Source: RZYY01 sp036794825
GTDB taxonomy: Bacteria > Bacteroidota > Bacteroidia > Bacteroidales > 4484-276
NCBI GenBank assembly: GCA_036794825.1
Contig: DAIRGA010000019.1
Location: 1-64,000 of the forward strand
Reading direction: 5' to 3'
Length of the DNA: 64,000 nt
Shown piece by piece: positions 1-8,961 of this stretch. The notes under the pieces are model-generated. The model did not search any database. It was not told where the DNA came from and saw nothing but the letters and a program-made list of their open reading frames with translations. Position 1 is the first letter of the stretch. Each line of letters starts with the position of its first letter. Both the position numbers and the translations under genes were made by a program.

Positions 1-3
1 CAG

Positions 4-195
4 TTATATAATTTGTACTGCCCCTATTTTCTCATTTTTTAGTCGGACAGTAGTGTTATCTTTATAAAGAACCTGTACCTGCTGGAATTGAAGTTCTATC
101 CAACAATTTGATAAACACTCATGCGCAGAGGAATTCAATTCAGGATTTACAGTGAATATTCCTGAACGATTTTCAGGTTTTGGGATTAAAAGCAA
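4..195 (-). CDS. small hypothetical protein, doubtful
   Basis: A 63-residue open frame ending four bases from the window edge, just downstream of the DUF4268 gene on the same strand (gap 28 bases). No signal peptide, membrane segment or motif is recognisable. It could be a short real gene or chance; the only support is same-strand position in a compact cluster. Confidence 0.2.
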   Translation of the reverse strand: MLLIPKPENRSGIFTVNPELNSSAHECLSNCWIELQFQQVQVLYKDNTTVRLKNEKIGAVQII

Positions 196-223
196 TATGA
201 GTCAAATTTTGATTTGTAGACAA

Positions 224-1162
224 TCACAATTCCTTTATCCTCTGCCTGAAGCACCTGATGAATTTTTCGAGGTTTTCTTTGAACCAGGCAAATTGTCCCG
301 GCCATTGTGATTGTGCGGTGAAATCTGAGCTGGTTTTCAGAATGATGCAACTCATTTTTTTGCCTTCCATTTTAGCCCAGATAATATCCCTGGATACTTC
401 TACCAGCGAAGCTTCGTAAGCGATTGCGTAAAGTTTATCAAAATTTTCCTTTGCCTGGTCACCGGTGATATTCAACCAAATGCTCAGCAGTTTTTCGCGT
501 GAGTTAACAGTAAGTGAAATATGAAAATCACTTTTTCCAATCGAAACATTTGTCCAATGCTGCGGTTGTGGACTTTGCAATTTTCCGATACAGCGTTTTT
601 CCTCAAGGTAGGCTTTAAGTTCACCCCAGTACTGCTGCTGAAGGAGTTTTGTTTCGGTGATGTTTTGCGAGGATGCAGTTTTTCGTACCGATTTAGCCCA
701 GTTGTTGGGTTTAGAAACCATATTAAACATGGGCGCCGCCGGAGAATCACCGATCCTGTAAAGCTCGATTTCGATGCCAAAAAAGTTGAATGTGTCGTCG
801 GTGATACGGTTGAGCCAGTCGAGCGCTGCGCGGTGTTCTTCACTAAACTTTTGCGCTATCCATATTATGGTAACCGTATCAAGTCCGGCGGCATAGGTCA
901 TCAATTGGCCCAGATGCGTATGATCGGTTTTTTCCAACTGGTTTTCGATCAGCACATAGTGATCGTTTGTGGTCTCGCGGCAAAGGATATCTGCCCTGAA
1001 GGGGCCAACACTCTCTTCCTGGCTTTGCACCTCAAGGTCGAGGCCGATGGTGTCGCCAAGGAGTCGGATGTTCTCCTCTTTGGCCAGCCATGGGGTGAAT
1101 TCCGTATCTTCTTTTTTCCAATAGCTGCGCAGGTCAAGTTTTTCTAATCTTCCGAGTTTCAT
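224..1162 (-). CDS. DUF4268 protein with PD-(D/E)XK-like N-terminal domain
   Basis: 312 residues. The N-terminal half shows a restriction-nuclease-like core: FRADIL (Asp58), then VLIENQ (Glu73, Gln75), then a helix with HLGQL near residues 82-86 and EHR near 109. The spacing Asp-x14-Glu-x-Gln fits PD-(D/E)XK folds in which Lys is replaced by Gln. The C-terminal half (about 170-312) matches the general shape of DUF4268, common in defence islands and mobile elements. Start chosen at the ATG of MKLGRLEKL, with no upstream in-frame extension. It sits alone at the downstream end of the cargo, 479 bases below the membrane protein gene. Function is unproven; a stand-alone nuclease with a role in defence is an inference. 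Confidence 0.7.
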   Translation of the reverse strand: MKLGRLEKLDLRSYWKKEDTEFTPWLAKEENIRLLGDTIGLDLEVQSQEESVGPFRADILCRETTNDHYVLIENQLEKTDHTHLGQLMTYAAGLDTVTIIWIAQKFSEEHRAALDWLNRITDDTFNFFGIEIELYRIGDSPAAPMFNMVSKPNNWAKSVRKTASSQNITETKLLQQQYWGELKAYLEEKRCIGKLQSPQPQHWTNVSIGKSDFHISLTVNSREKLLSIWLNITGDQAKENFDKLYAIAYEASLVEVSRDIIWAKMEGKKMSCIILKTSSDFTAQSQWPGQFAWFKENLEKFIRCFRQRIKEL

Positions 1163-1640
1163 GGGATTTATAATTTTTTCTGTTTAAAATTTTTGATGCC
1201 TGGCATTGATTAATTTGCGTTATATCCAAATTTCAGTGTTAAAAATACATTTTTCAAAAATGACTCCCTCCGGATGATCACATCTTTGTCGGTGATGGTG
1301 TTTCTGGTCTATTCATTGGCCGGTTTATGTTAAATTACTACTGTTTCTGTTCGTGCTTTAAAGTAAGGGCCTTTTAATAATACCAAAATTTCAGTATAGT
1401 CATCTGGGAGATGGTACATCATTTATCCTTTTTCTTTTTCCACTCCTCCTCAGCATCAATCAATGGCCGATGCCGATCCCAAAGCTCCGCGAATGAGTGA
1501 ATATCTCAATGGATTGGATTCACTAATTGCCTCTTTCGTTGTTTAAGGAAAATGATGTTAAAACTAGTGCTCAAAATCTCTGCGAGGATTTAACTGTTTG
1601 CAATTTTAAACTTTAACTGACTTACTTCTGATTATTTCTC
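1163..1640. other. gene-poor gap with a possible coding remnant
   Basis: 478 bases without a clear gene, AT-rich at both ends. On the minus strand, about 1500 down to 1419, one frame reads SFAELWDRHRPLIDAEEE followed by a Lys-rich tail and TGA. Its composition is protein-like, but it has no start codon and a TGA lies just upstream, so it may be the end of a lost gene. Nothing else was recognised. Confidence 0.3.
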
Positions 1641-2234
1641 CTACATTAGTGCAATTGCTTTTTCAACTGCTTCATTTTTTTCCTGCAAAATTTGTTTTGC
1701 ATTTTTTGGACGTGTTGAAATCCCAACTATCAACAGAAAAACGAACCCAATTAAACACAATGCAATTGAAATAGATGTTGTTAAATTGGAAAAACTAAAT
1801 TTTTCATTGATGATGATAGGATTTTCGAAGTATAATAGCACTTCAAGTAATAAAAATAGCATCGAGGAGATCATATGAAACCAATAAATTATGGGGTAAT
1901 ACCTTAAACCATTTTCTTCCTTTGGATTTGCATGGCGATATTTTGCTAAAAAAGTCTCCCATTGGAAATTTTCACTATTTCGTTTCTCTATGAAAAGTCT
2001 AATGTAAGCAATAATTCTACCGGAGCTTTCTAACCTGTTTTTAGTAAATTTAAGGTTAAACAGTAATAAATAAATTATCACAGGAGGGAAAAGCATAATA
2101 AAATCTGAATCAGAAGCATAGCCGAAAATTAAAAATGCAGCCGTGGTAATCACCAAAGGACGTTCGAAAACATACTTTCTGTTTCCGTCCAATTCGTTAC
2201 GAAGTGCTTCGTATTCCTTTTCAAAATTATACAT
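1641..2234 (-). CDS. four-TM membrane protein, unknown function
   Basis: 197 residues. Two hydrophobic hairpins are evident: residues about 26-60 (FERPLVITTAAFLIFGY, then MLFPPVIIYLLLF) and about 115-170 (MISSMLFLLLEVLLYF, then SIALCLIGFVFLLIVG). A roughly 50-residue cytosolic stretch lies between, and the tail ends in a charged helix. The layout of two TM pairs with soluble ends is seen in membrane effectors of defence systems, but no family was recognised. Base composition is AT-rich, like the small genes around it. Its place between the PIN/ATPase pair and a DUF4268 gene suggests cargo; any effector role is an inference. Confidence 0.6.
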   Translation of the reverse strand: MYNFEKEYEALRNELDGNRKYVFERPLVITTAAFLIFGYASDSDFIMLFPPVIIYLLLFNLKFTKNRLESSGRIIAYIRLFIEKRNSENFQWETFLAKYRHANPKEENGLRYYPIIYWFHMISSMLFLLLEVLLYFENPIIINEKFSFSNLTTSISIALCLIGFVFLLIVGISTRPKNAKQILQEKNEAVEKAIALM

Positions 2235-2395
2235 GATGATATGATTTATTGATTTAATGAAAATTGGATGAATATAGAAATTTCAAAGTTAAAACAAAAT
2301 TTTCAAATATTTGTAACAGTGTCACCCTCAAATGGCATCAAATTCTGAATTAAACTGTATGGTCTAAACTTTAAAATTGGCGACCATCAATCATT

Positions 2396-2635
2396 TCATT
2401 TGTAAATATCCAACCGCTCCTTCCTAAACCTCAGCAACTTCTTCAGCAATTCCCCTGCATTGATTACCCCAAGATTCATGGGGACGATCTTGAAGAACTC
2501 ATCCAATACCGTGTCTTTATCAGGTTGGTTGGATTTGATGACTGTGAGCATTTCGATAATTTTGTGGAGCATTTCCTGGTTTGCCTGAATGATGCCGAGT
2601 ATGGCATCGTAGGCAAAATCGATGTTTGATTTCAC
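2396..2635 (-). CDS. small helical hypothetical protein
   Basis: 79 residues, mostly helical: an amphipathic N-terminal half (AYDAILGIIQANQEMLHKII) and a basic C-terminal helix (LLKKLLRFRKERLDIYK). Its ATG overlaps the stop of the upstream small frame by four bases (2632-2635), a typical coupled arrangement. No family recognised. Plausible as a small antitoxin or adaptor, but nothing in the sequence proves this. Confidence 0.4.
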   Translation of the reverse strand: MKSNIDFAYDAILGIIQANQEMLHKIIEMLTVIKSNQPDKDTVLDEFFKIVPMNLGVINAGELLKKLLRFRKERLDIYK

Positions 2636-2820
2636 ACTCTCAGCATAACATTACCCACCTGGAAAATCATAGCGCTATGTTTGACCGGATTGGCCTTTAA
2701 AAGCTTTAATCTGATTTCAGTTTCCATTTCCATTTGTGTTCTAATCTCTTGTCTTATTTCTGTCTTAAAGTAAACTGCCTGTCTTAGCACAAATGTCAAC
2801 AAATCAGGCAAATAATACAT
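2632..2820 (-). CDS. small hypothetical protein
   Basis: 62 residues overlapping the next gene by four bases. The central part is rich in Glu, Arg, Lys and Met (RQEIRTQMEMETEIRLKLL) and would form a charged helix. Upstream DNA (2750-2870) contains repeated TCTTATTTCTGTCTTAA-like words, so part of the coding sequence may derive from a degenerate repeat. Low confidence as a gene; the overlap with the 79-aa gene is the main support. Confidence 0.3.
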   Translation of the reverse strand: MYYLPDLLTFVLRQAVYFKTEIRQEIRTQMEMETEIRLKLLKANPVKHSAMIFQVGNVMLRV

Positions 2821-2975
2821 TTCTTTGTCTTAATTCGCTTCAATCTTTATCTAATTCCTGTCTTGTAAGCACCCAGACAGGCCTTGCTGGAATTTAGTAT
2901 TGACACATTTTGTTTGAGGCTTGTTTACAGAATTACTACCATAGGAAGTTTAGCATTGTAAATCCAGTTAAAAAG

Positions 2976-3482
2976 CTATCCCATCTTTTTGTGGTAAATC
3001 TCAGCTAATTCCCGCTTACAAAGAAAAAGAACTTTAATACCTAACTCTCTGAGTTCTTCTTCCCATCCAATCCATTTGCTATCGGATGCTTCTGCAATGG
3101 GTGCTTTGCCAAAGTTGGCGATAGCAACGGCAATAAACTTTAAATCAGAGGGATCAATATTAATATGTGAAAGGGGTTCATAAATTTCTGTATATGTTCC
3201 GGAGTCAAACCGGTTTATTTTCACTTGTTTTATCCGGTGTGGATTTCCTTGGTTTTCAAAAAGCCATTTCAGGAAACGGTTAGCAAAATTTACAGGACCC
3301 GATATTGGAATTTGGTTCATGTATTCGTTAATCAACTCATAGTTGTCGTCAATCACCAAAACCTGTCTTCCCCTCAAAAAAAGCTCTATAAACTTTGCAC
3401 AAGACAGCTCACAATCTGCTGACATATGCGATTCACCTCTGGCAATCAGAGGCACATTGGTGTCCACCACAAATTCATCCAT
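2976..3482 (-). CDS. PIN-like nuclease domain protein
   Basis: 168 residues. The four acidic positions of a PIN nuclease are all present: Asp7 in VVDTNV, Glu33 in FIELF, Asp113 in DPSDLKFIAVA and Asp134 in ASDSKW. Such domains cut RNA in VapC toxins and related enzymes. The gene start overlaps the end of the upstream ATPase gene by 8 bases (3475-3482), so the two are almost certainly co-translated and work together. It is longer than a typical VapC (about 130 aa), with an insertion around residues 58-105. Substrate is unknown; that the ATPase controls this nuclease in an abortive response is an inference. Confidence 0.75.
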   Translation of the reverse strand: MDEFVVDTNVPLIARGESHMSADCELSCAKFIELFLRGRQVLVIDDNYELINEYMNQIPISGPVNFANRFLKWLFENQGNPHRIKQVKINRFDSGTYTEIYEPLSHINIDPSDLKFIAVAIANFGKAPIAEASDSKWIGWEEELRELGIKVLFLCKRELAEIYHKKMG

Positions 3483-4848
3483 GCTGCTGATTCTTTTTTT
3501 TATCTCTTGCAGCCTTTGTCATAGCGGCTAAATCTTCAAGATCGTTGCCGAAAAAGTTTTCGGGCCAGTTGGTGATATTGCCAAAAATATCAAGGTTCAT
3601 TTCTTCGATGACAGCTTTGCCCTTTTGCTGGCGAATGAAATACAGTGCCACATCTTCGGGCTTGATAACATCTTCGGCAATTCTGCGCTGAATCCTTCTA
3701 ATCAGGTGCTCAGAATGAGATTCAACGATGACCTGAATGTTGCGGTCTTTACCTTTTTCCCTGGCTTGTGTGGCTTCGATAAACAAATCGCCAAGGTGCG
3801 ACTGAACTGATGGATGCAAATGAATTTCAGGCTGCTCGAAAAACAGGGTGGAATCTGGCTGCACATAAAAACACTGCACCAAAACAGGTAATACCTGCGA
3901 AATACCAAACCCAACATCGGTAATTAAAACCTCCGGAGCACCTTGCTGAATCATAATTCTTACTTCATATTCTTTTCGCCCTTCTGAAATACGCCTGACG
4001 GAAAAGTTGTCAATCAATCCCATTTGTTTAAGCCATCTGGCAATCAATGCTTCAAATCCTTCTGTACGTGCCTTAAAGCCACGTGCAATTTTCCTTTCTT
4101 TGGCAGCAAGTATGGCATTGATTGCAAGTTTGCCTTTTGAGCCAACATCCGGTGGCTCCTCTCCGGAAAACTGATATAACCTCTCTGGATGTTCACGCAG
4201 CGGCCCTACATAGTAGATGCTTTTAAACAGATTCTTGATTGACAACGACAAATCGTTGAGAAACCCTGTATTCTGATAATAAGCGATTGCTTCGTCCGGA
4301 AAACCAAAGAAATTTTCCGGCGGGGGTAATTTCCATGCACGGCCTTTCTGACGTACAGCCTGATAATTTTCGCTTTCAAGACGATACCCGCCCTGATCCG
4401 ACTGAAGCAGAAATGAAAGAACTTCTCCATTTGACATTGTGTATCTCATGTGATCCAACTGGGTTCTTGAGCTCTTCCGATCAAAAGATATTTGCGCTTC
4501 AAACCTCAGGTTGCTGAAAACACCTTTGCCTTCTTGTTTTACCGCATCAATCACTTTTATTTGTGGGATAGCATCGAAATCAAAAGAGAACTCCAGGCGC
4601 TGATCTGTGTCATGATTGAAGATTAAATCTCCATACGTACCCAGATCAATCATCGCTTTATCATCGCCCAGATGTAATACTCTTTGCCTGTCGTACGATT
4701 CAACCGTTTGTTTAAGCATAAGCATAAACTGGGCAAGCGATGATTTGCCTGAACTGTTATTGCCGCAAAATATGGTGAGCGGCGCAAGCCTGATTTTTCT
4801 GCTATCAGCCCAGGCTTTGAAATTTTTGATGTGTATGGATCGTATCAT
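3475..4848 (-). CDS. AAA/ABC-type ATPase with DUF3696-like C-terminus
   Basis: 457 residues. Walker A GNNSSGKSS at residues 29-37 follows an SMC/RecF-like start (IHIKNFKAW). The signature-like region VGFGISQVLPVL and Walker B LFFEQPEIHLHP lie in the C-terminal half, followed by a conserved SHSEHLI. The last 80 residues resemble DUF3696. Proteins of this OLD/AAA_15 type act as sensors or switches in defence modules such as PARIS, Gabija and retron effectors. Here the partner is a PIN nuclease gene overlapping by 8 bases, rather than a TOPRIM nuclease. It lies 15 bases downstream of the methylase gene, so it may share its transcript. Confidence 0.8.
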   Translation of the reverse strand: MIRSIHIKNFKAWADSRKIRLAPLTIFCGNNSSGKSSLAQFMLMLKQTVESYDRQRVLHLGDDKAMIDLGTYGDLIFNHDTDQRLEFSFDFDAIPQIKVIDAVKQEGKGVFSNLRFEAQISFDRKSSRTQLDHMRYTMSNGEVLSFLLQSDQGGYRLESENYQAVRQKGRAWKLPPPENFFGFPDEAIAYYQNTGFLNDLSLSIKNLFKSIYYVGPLREHPERLYQFSGEEPPDVGSKGKLAINAILAAKERKIARGFKARTEGFEALIARWLKQMGLIDNFSVRRISEGRKEYEVRIMIQQGAPEVLITDVGFGISQVLPVLVQCFYVQPDSTLFFEQPEIHLHPSVQSHLGDLFIEATQAREKGKDRNIQVIVESHSEHLIRRIQRRIAEDVIKPEDVALYFIRQQKGKAVIEEMNLDIFGNITNWPENFFGNDLEDLAAMTKAARDKKKNQQHG

Positions 4849-4863
4849 AATGCAAAAGTATTA

Positions 4864-7800
4864 CTAATCAGTAAATAAATTCCCATATCCTCCATCGGCC
4901 TCTTTAGCATTGGCTTTTGTGGTTTTGGGTTTCTTGGCTTCTTTTCCCTTCCTAAACCATTTGCTCACCTCCTCGGGGATGGGTGTTCCTTTTTGTTCGT
5001 AGAATTTCCTTACGGTTTCTTCTTTGTGGAGGCCCTGGCGTGCTTCTTCTTCAAAGTATTGGTGGTTGAGCTGGAGCAGGCGTTTGAGGACTTCTTTGCG
5101 GGCGTCGGGGTGGATGGTGTAGCGGATGCGGTCGTTTTCGGGGAGGTAGTCCACTTCGTAGAAATCGTGTTTTAGCCTCACCCCCGGCCCCTCTCCTGAA
5201 GGAGAGGGGGGCGCCCAGCCGTAGGCTTCCAGCACGGCGTTGTCCATTTCTACGTGGAGCTCGCGGAGTTTTTGGATGCCGGCGATGGCTTCTTCTATGG
5301 TGCATGTTCCAGGTGTCTTTTGCAGGTGGTTCCAGAGGTTCCAGACTTCTTTGCCGTATTGCTTTTCGATAGCTTTTTTATCCTTCCCTTGCAGTGCAGC
5401 GGTGGTGATGCCTGGCTGCACCTCCGGCGCATGAAAGGCATTGTAGGTTTTGGTAAGGCCCAATTGCATGGAAAGCATCAACTGGCGGCGGCTATTTTCG
5501 TAGGAAAAACCAATAGAATTTAGCTTTTCTTGTAACTCTGTAGATAAGTTATATAAAATTGGAAAATTATGAAAACAATCTGTAGGTGTGTATCTTAAAG
5601 TTTTCCCTAATGTTGCACCAAATTTATTTACCCATTCTGCATGAAATGTTGATTGCAAAAATATTATTTCAAAATAATTACTAAATGAAAAGACACAAAG
5701 AGATTGGGCGAACACATAATTGTTCGGAACCATTGTGAAATTTAGGTATTTTGAAGTTTGAGAAGTAACAAAAACACTTGTTTTGTCCATGTTCTTGTCA
5801 TATAGACTATTTGCAGATGCAGCATATTGCCACCAGTACTTTTTCCTTCGAACATTTGTAGAGCTTGTTTCTTGGAGTTGATCCCGAATTGGTTTTACCT
5901 GTTTGAATACTCTTTCATAGGCATTTTTGTAAATTTTTATGTCATCTTCACCCAAAGCCTTAAAGTTAATTATGTATCTGCACGTTTCTTGAGAAGGGTG
6001 TTCATTTATATCATTACCATTAATTAAGGGATAAATGACCTCATTGCTTATGTGATCTGATTCTATTTGCTTTTTTTCTTCTATATTCAACAAGAAACCT
6101 TCGCCAAGAAAAAAAGAACCAATAAATGCTTTATCCTGATTACAAGAAAGACTGTATGGAAAACCTTCCGTTGAATCATCCAATTGAGAACTAATATTAT
6201 CGACAAATTTATTTCTAAATATTTTCTTCAGCTTAAAGAATTTTGTCTTAACGATACTTATTAGAGTTATATCTAGATTCGCTACACCTGGCCATCTTAT
6301 TGACGGGTTTGCAAATATTATATCGCCTAATTCTACAATAAAATCTAATGAGGTTTTTCTAGTATCGCCTTGTGAGATGGTGTTAGTGCCAATTAAGCTG
6401 ATAAAACATTTTGGTTTTATTAAAATAAAAGCTCTTCTGAAAAAATAAGATACCAAATCAGAGGTACCACCAGATTGTTGGAAATAGGTTGTAATAAAAT
6501 GTAAAAATGAGGCACCGTAATTTGTGGAAATTCTTAGGCCACCCAAAAACGGCGGATTTCCCAGAACACAATTAAACCCACCTTGTGAAAAAACTTCCGG
6601 GAATTCGATAAACCAGTGGAAGAAGCGTTTTTGAGCGGATATCACTTCGCTGGCATAACTAATCCTACGCTCCTGTATGGAACCAATGCCTTTGTTTACC
6701 TGCCTCAGCAGGTTGCGGTAATCGTAATCGGTAATCAGCAGGTGCTTGGTTTCGGGCGTTTTGGGGATAAAGAACTGGGCTACCTGCGCATCGGCCATCT
6801 GCTTGAGGCGGGTGCGCTGTACGCTTTTTTCGTAATCGCGGTGGGCGCGGGCTTTGGCGGCTATTTCCTGCGGCGTGCGCTCGGGGAGGTTTTCGAAGAG
6901 TTTGAACTTTTTCACCACCTCATCCAACTCGTTTTTTATTTCCGGGGCAAAATCAATTTTTTGCTGGCCTTTGTGTATGCGTTCGGATTTGTTTTGTTTA
7001 CGGAAGGCGGCGGCCACCTCATTGTCGTCGCCGGGCAGGGTTTTAAAGGCTTCGTCGGCAATGCCGTTTTCCAGCTCGTGGCGGTGTGCCAGCCCCACGA
7101 TGCTGTCGCCGCATTTGATTCGGTGGTCCAGGAAGTTGAGCGGCTCGCCGGGGTTGTGGGCTTCGAGCCAGAGCGCCACCTTGCACAGCTCCACCGCCAG
7201 CGGGTTGATGTCCACGCCATAGATGCAGTTTCTGATGGTGTCGCGTATGGCGTGCCGCATGGCTTCGGGCGAGGGCTGGTCTTCGCCGGTGCGCACCCTG
7301 GCCACTTCGATGGCAATCCTGCGTGCAGCGCTGAGAAGGATATGGCCGCTGCCGCAACTGATGTCGCACACGGTGATGGCGAGCAGCGCCTGCTCCTGCA
7401 TTTTGCGCAGCGGCAACTCTCCCGGCGCCATCTTCAGCCGTTCGTGCGGCTTGGTAAGGCAGTCGCTGATGATGTAATCGAGCGAGTGGCGGATAAGAGG
7501 GCGCACCAGCTCTTCGGGTGTATAGTGCGAGCCTGACGAGGAGCGGCCGGTGCCGGCGCGGAAGGAGAAGCGCGGCCTGCCCTCCACCTCGTCGAATACC
7601 GGCTTAAACTCGAGCAGCCCCTCATACACCGAGCCGAACTCCTCCACGTCGAGGTCGCCATAGTTCACCTTCACCATCAGTTTGCGCTCGGGGTCGTGGA
7701 AGTAGCAGATGCGCTGCATCACTTCGAGCAGGTGCTCGTTTGAGAGCTTGCACTGGGTAAAGCTGCCCAGCGCTTCGGGGTGGAAGATGCCGGCGCCGAG

Positions 7801-8901
7801 CGGCAGTATGTTGAGCTTGCTGCCGTATTGCTGCTGTTCGAAAATGCGGAAGGCCACCTTGAGGTTTTCCCACAGGTCGTGCTTGCTGCCCTCCACAAAG
7901 ATTTTGCGTTCGGCCATCCGTCGCAGGCGGTTTATGCTGTAGAAGTCGAGATAGGCTGCACGACGCTTTTTGGCTTCGTCGTCCAGCTTGTCGGGGTAAA
8001 CCAGACCGCGGTCTTCGATCACCAGCAGGAACAACATGCGATAAACCAGCCGGAGGGAGTAAAGATAAAAGTCGTCGGGGGAGATGGTTCCGCCGGATGC
8101 CTGCCGCCGGAGCTCTTCGTTGGCGGGGTGTTGCAGAAAGCCGTTGCCCAGTTGTCTGATGGCGTATTCCACGGCGTCGCTCAGCTTTTCGCGAATCCGT
8201 CCGCCCGCTTCGAGCGACTCCTGGTGGTACTGCTCGATGATGGAGTCTTCGCCTTCGCCGGACTGCTTTGGCATCCTTGAGGCGTGCAGCAGGCGAAAGA
8301 GGAGGGCGAAATCGGCAAACAGCTCCTCTTCGATCATCTTTTCGAGGTCGAACTCGATGTAGGCCATGCGCACCAGCCGCGTGGCATCGCGCAACAGGCG
8401 GAGGTGCCTGCCGTTGGTGACGATAGCGTAGAGGTGATTTTCGGTTTTGTTGAGATATTCCTGCACAAGAGCGTGTGGCGAAAGCCTGGGGCCGCCGCTA
8501 TCCCGGCGTTTGTCGAGGCTGTCGTTGAATCCTGCAATGTGTATGGGAAAGCCGTCAAGATTTGCTGCACGGTGGCTTACTGCGTAGGTTTTGTTGTCAA
8601 TCACTTCGGCCACCGACTTTTCCACATCGTAGCCCAGCGTGGTGAAGAAAGGGAGCATCCAGAAGTTGCGTGTTTCGGTGGTTCCGCTGTCGTCGGGGGC
8701 TATGCGTTCGAGCCGCATCCTGAAGGTTTGCCAGAGGCCTCTCACGGCGCTCCAGGCCAGCCCGATCTCATCGCGCACTTTCACCTGCTTGTCGAAACCG
8801 AAACTTGCAGGGGTTTGGTCTTTCAACTCCTCATTGCGGATCTTTTCGAGCATCTCGCCCGAGAGGATGTTGCCTTGTATGTTGATGGAGGGGAAGTTCA
8901 T
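4864..8901 (-). CDS. Eco57I-type class IIG / DrmMI-like DNA adenine methyltransferase
   Basis: 1345 residues. The SAM-binding motif I is present as CDISCGSGHIL (about residue 512) and the catalytic motif IV as NPPFLGG (about 780), which marks an N6-adenine methylase. IYGVDINPLAVELCKVALW lies between them. The N-terminal 450 residues resemble the conserved N-terminal module of large Eco57I-like and DrmMI/PglX-like enzymes; no clear nuclease motif was found there. Residues about 787-1127 are the target-recognition region and are encoded by AT-rich DNA, unlike the GC-rich flanks. A palindromic repeat is inserted in frame near residue 1235. Likely role: marking host DNA for the neighbouring helicase system, or restriction-modification in one chain. 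A 60-base gap separates it from the AbiE pair upstream. Confidence 0.85.
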   Translation of the reverse strand: MNFPSINIQGNILSGEMLEKIRNEELKDQTPASFGFDKQVKVRDEIGLAWSAVRGLWQTFRMRLERIAPDDSGTTETRNFWMLPFFTTLGYDVEKSVAEVIDNKTYAVSHRAANLDGFPIHIAGFNDSLDKRRDSGGPRLSPHALVQEYLNKTENHLYAIVTNGRHLRLLRDATRLVRMAYIEFDLEKMIEEELFADFALLFRLLHASRMPKQSGEGEDSIIEQYHQESLEAGGRIREKLSDAVEYAIRQLGNGFLQHPANEELRRQASGGTISPDDFYLYSLRLVYRMLFLLVIEDRGLVYPDKLDDEAKKRRAAYLDFYSINRLRRMAERKIFVEGSKHDLWENLKVAFRIFEQQQYGSKLNILPLGAGIFHPEALGSFTQCKLSNEHLLEVMQRICYFHDPERKLMVKVNYGDLDVEEFGSVYEGLLEFKPVFDEVEGRPRFSFRAGTGRSSSGSHYTPEELVRPLIRHSLDYIISDCLTKPHERLKMAPGELPLRKMQEQALLAITVCDISCGSGHILLSAARRIAIEVARVRTGEDQPSPEAMRHAIRDTIRNCIYGVDINPLAVELCKVALWLEAHNPGEPLNFLDHRIKCGDSIVGLAHRHELENGIADEAFKTLPGDDNEVAAAFRKQNKSERIHKGQQKIDFAPEIKNELDEVVKKFKLFENLPERTPQEIAAKARAHRDYEKSVQRTRLKQMADAQVAQFFIPKTPETKHLLITDYDYRNLLRQVNKGIGSIQERRISYASEVISAQKRFFHWFIEFPEVFSQGGFNCVLGNPPFLGGLRISTNYGASFLHFITTYFQQSGGTSDLVSYFFRRAFILIKPKCFISLIGTNTISQGDTRKTSLDFIVELGDIIFANPSIRWPGVANLDITLISIVKTKFFKLKKIFRNKFVDNISSQLDDSTEGFPYSLSCNQDKAFIGSFFLGEGFLLNIEEKKQIESDHISNEVIYPLINGNDINEHPSQETCRYIINFKALGEDDIKIYKNAYERVFKQVKPIRDQLQETSSTNVRRKKYWWQYAASANSLYDKNMDKTSVFVTSQTSKYLNFTMVPNNYVFAQSLCVFSFSNYFEIIFLQSTFHAEWVNKFGATLGKTLRYTPTDCFHNFPILYNLSTELQEKLNSIGFSYENSRRQLMLSMQLGLTKTYNAFHAPEVQPGITTAALQGKDKKAIEKQYGKEVWNLWNHLQKTPGTCTIEEAIAGIQKLRELHVEMDNAVLEAYGWAPPSPSGEGPGVRLKHDFYEVDYLPENDRIRYTIHPDARKEVLKRLLQLNHQYFEEEARQGLHKEETVRKFYEQKGTPIPEEVSKWFRKGKEAKKPKTTKANAKEADGGYGNLFTD
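5175..5210. repeat. palindromic repeat inserted in frame in the methylase gene
   Basis: CCCCTCTCC (5188-5196), loop TGAA, GGAGAGGGG (5201-5209) forms a 9-bp perfect stem, preceded by GCCTCACCCCCGG. On the coding strand it reads PSPSGEGPGVR inside the methylase. Very GC-rich sequence of this form is familiar as a dispersed palindrome in Bacteroidota genomes (from memory). It keeps the reading frame. Confidence 0.7.
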
Positions 8902-8961
8902 TATTAATTCTGATTATCAATTTTTTGCATAAATGATATTGTCCAAAATCATGGGTTTATT

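Noticed and set aside
521..1147. Plus-strand 208-codon frame antisense to the DUF4268 gene
   Set aside because: Shadow frame; the opposite strand encodes a recognisable protein with catalytic-type motifs.
6616..7536. Plus-strand open frame of 306 codons antisense to the methylase
   Set aside because: It arises from GC-rich codon bias of the methylase on the other strand; no motif and no start context, while the methylase has all its motifs.
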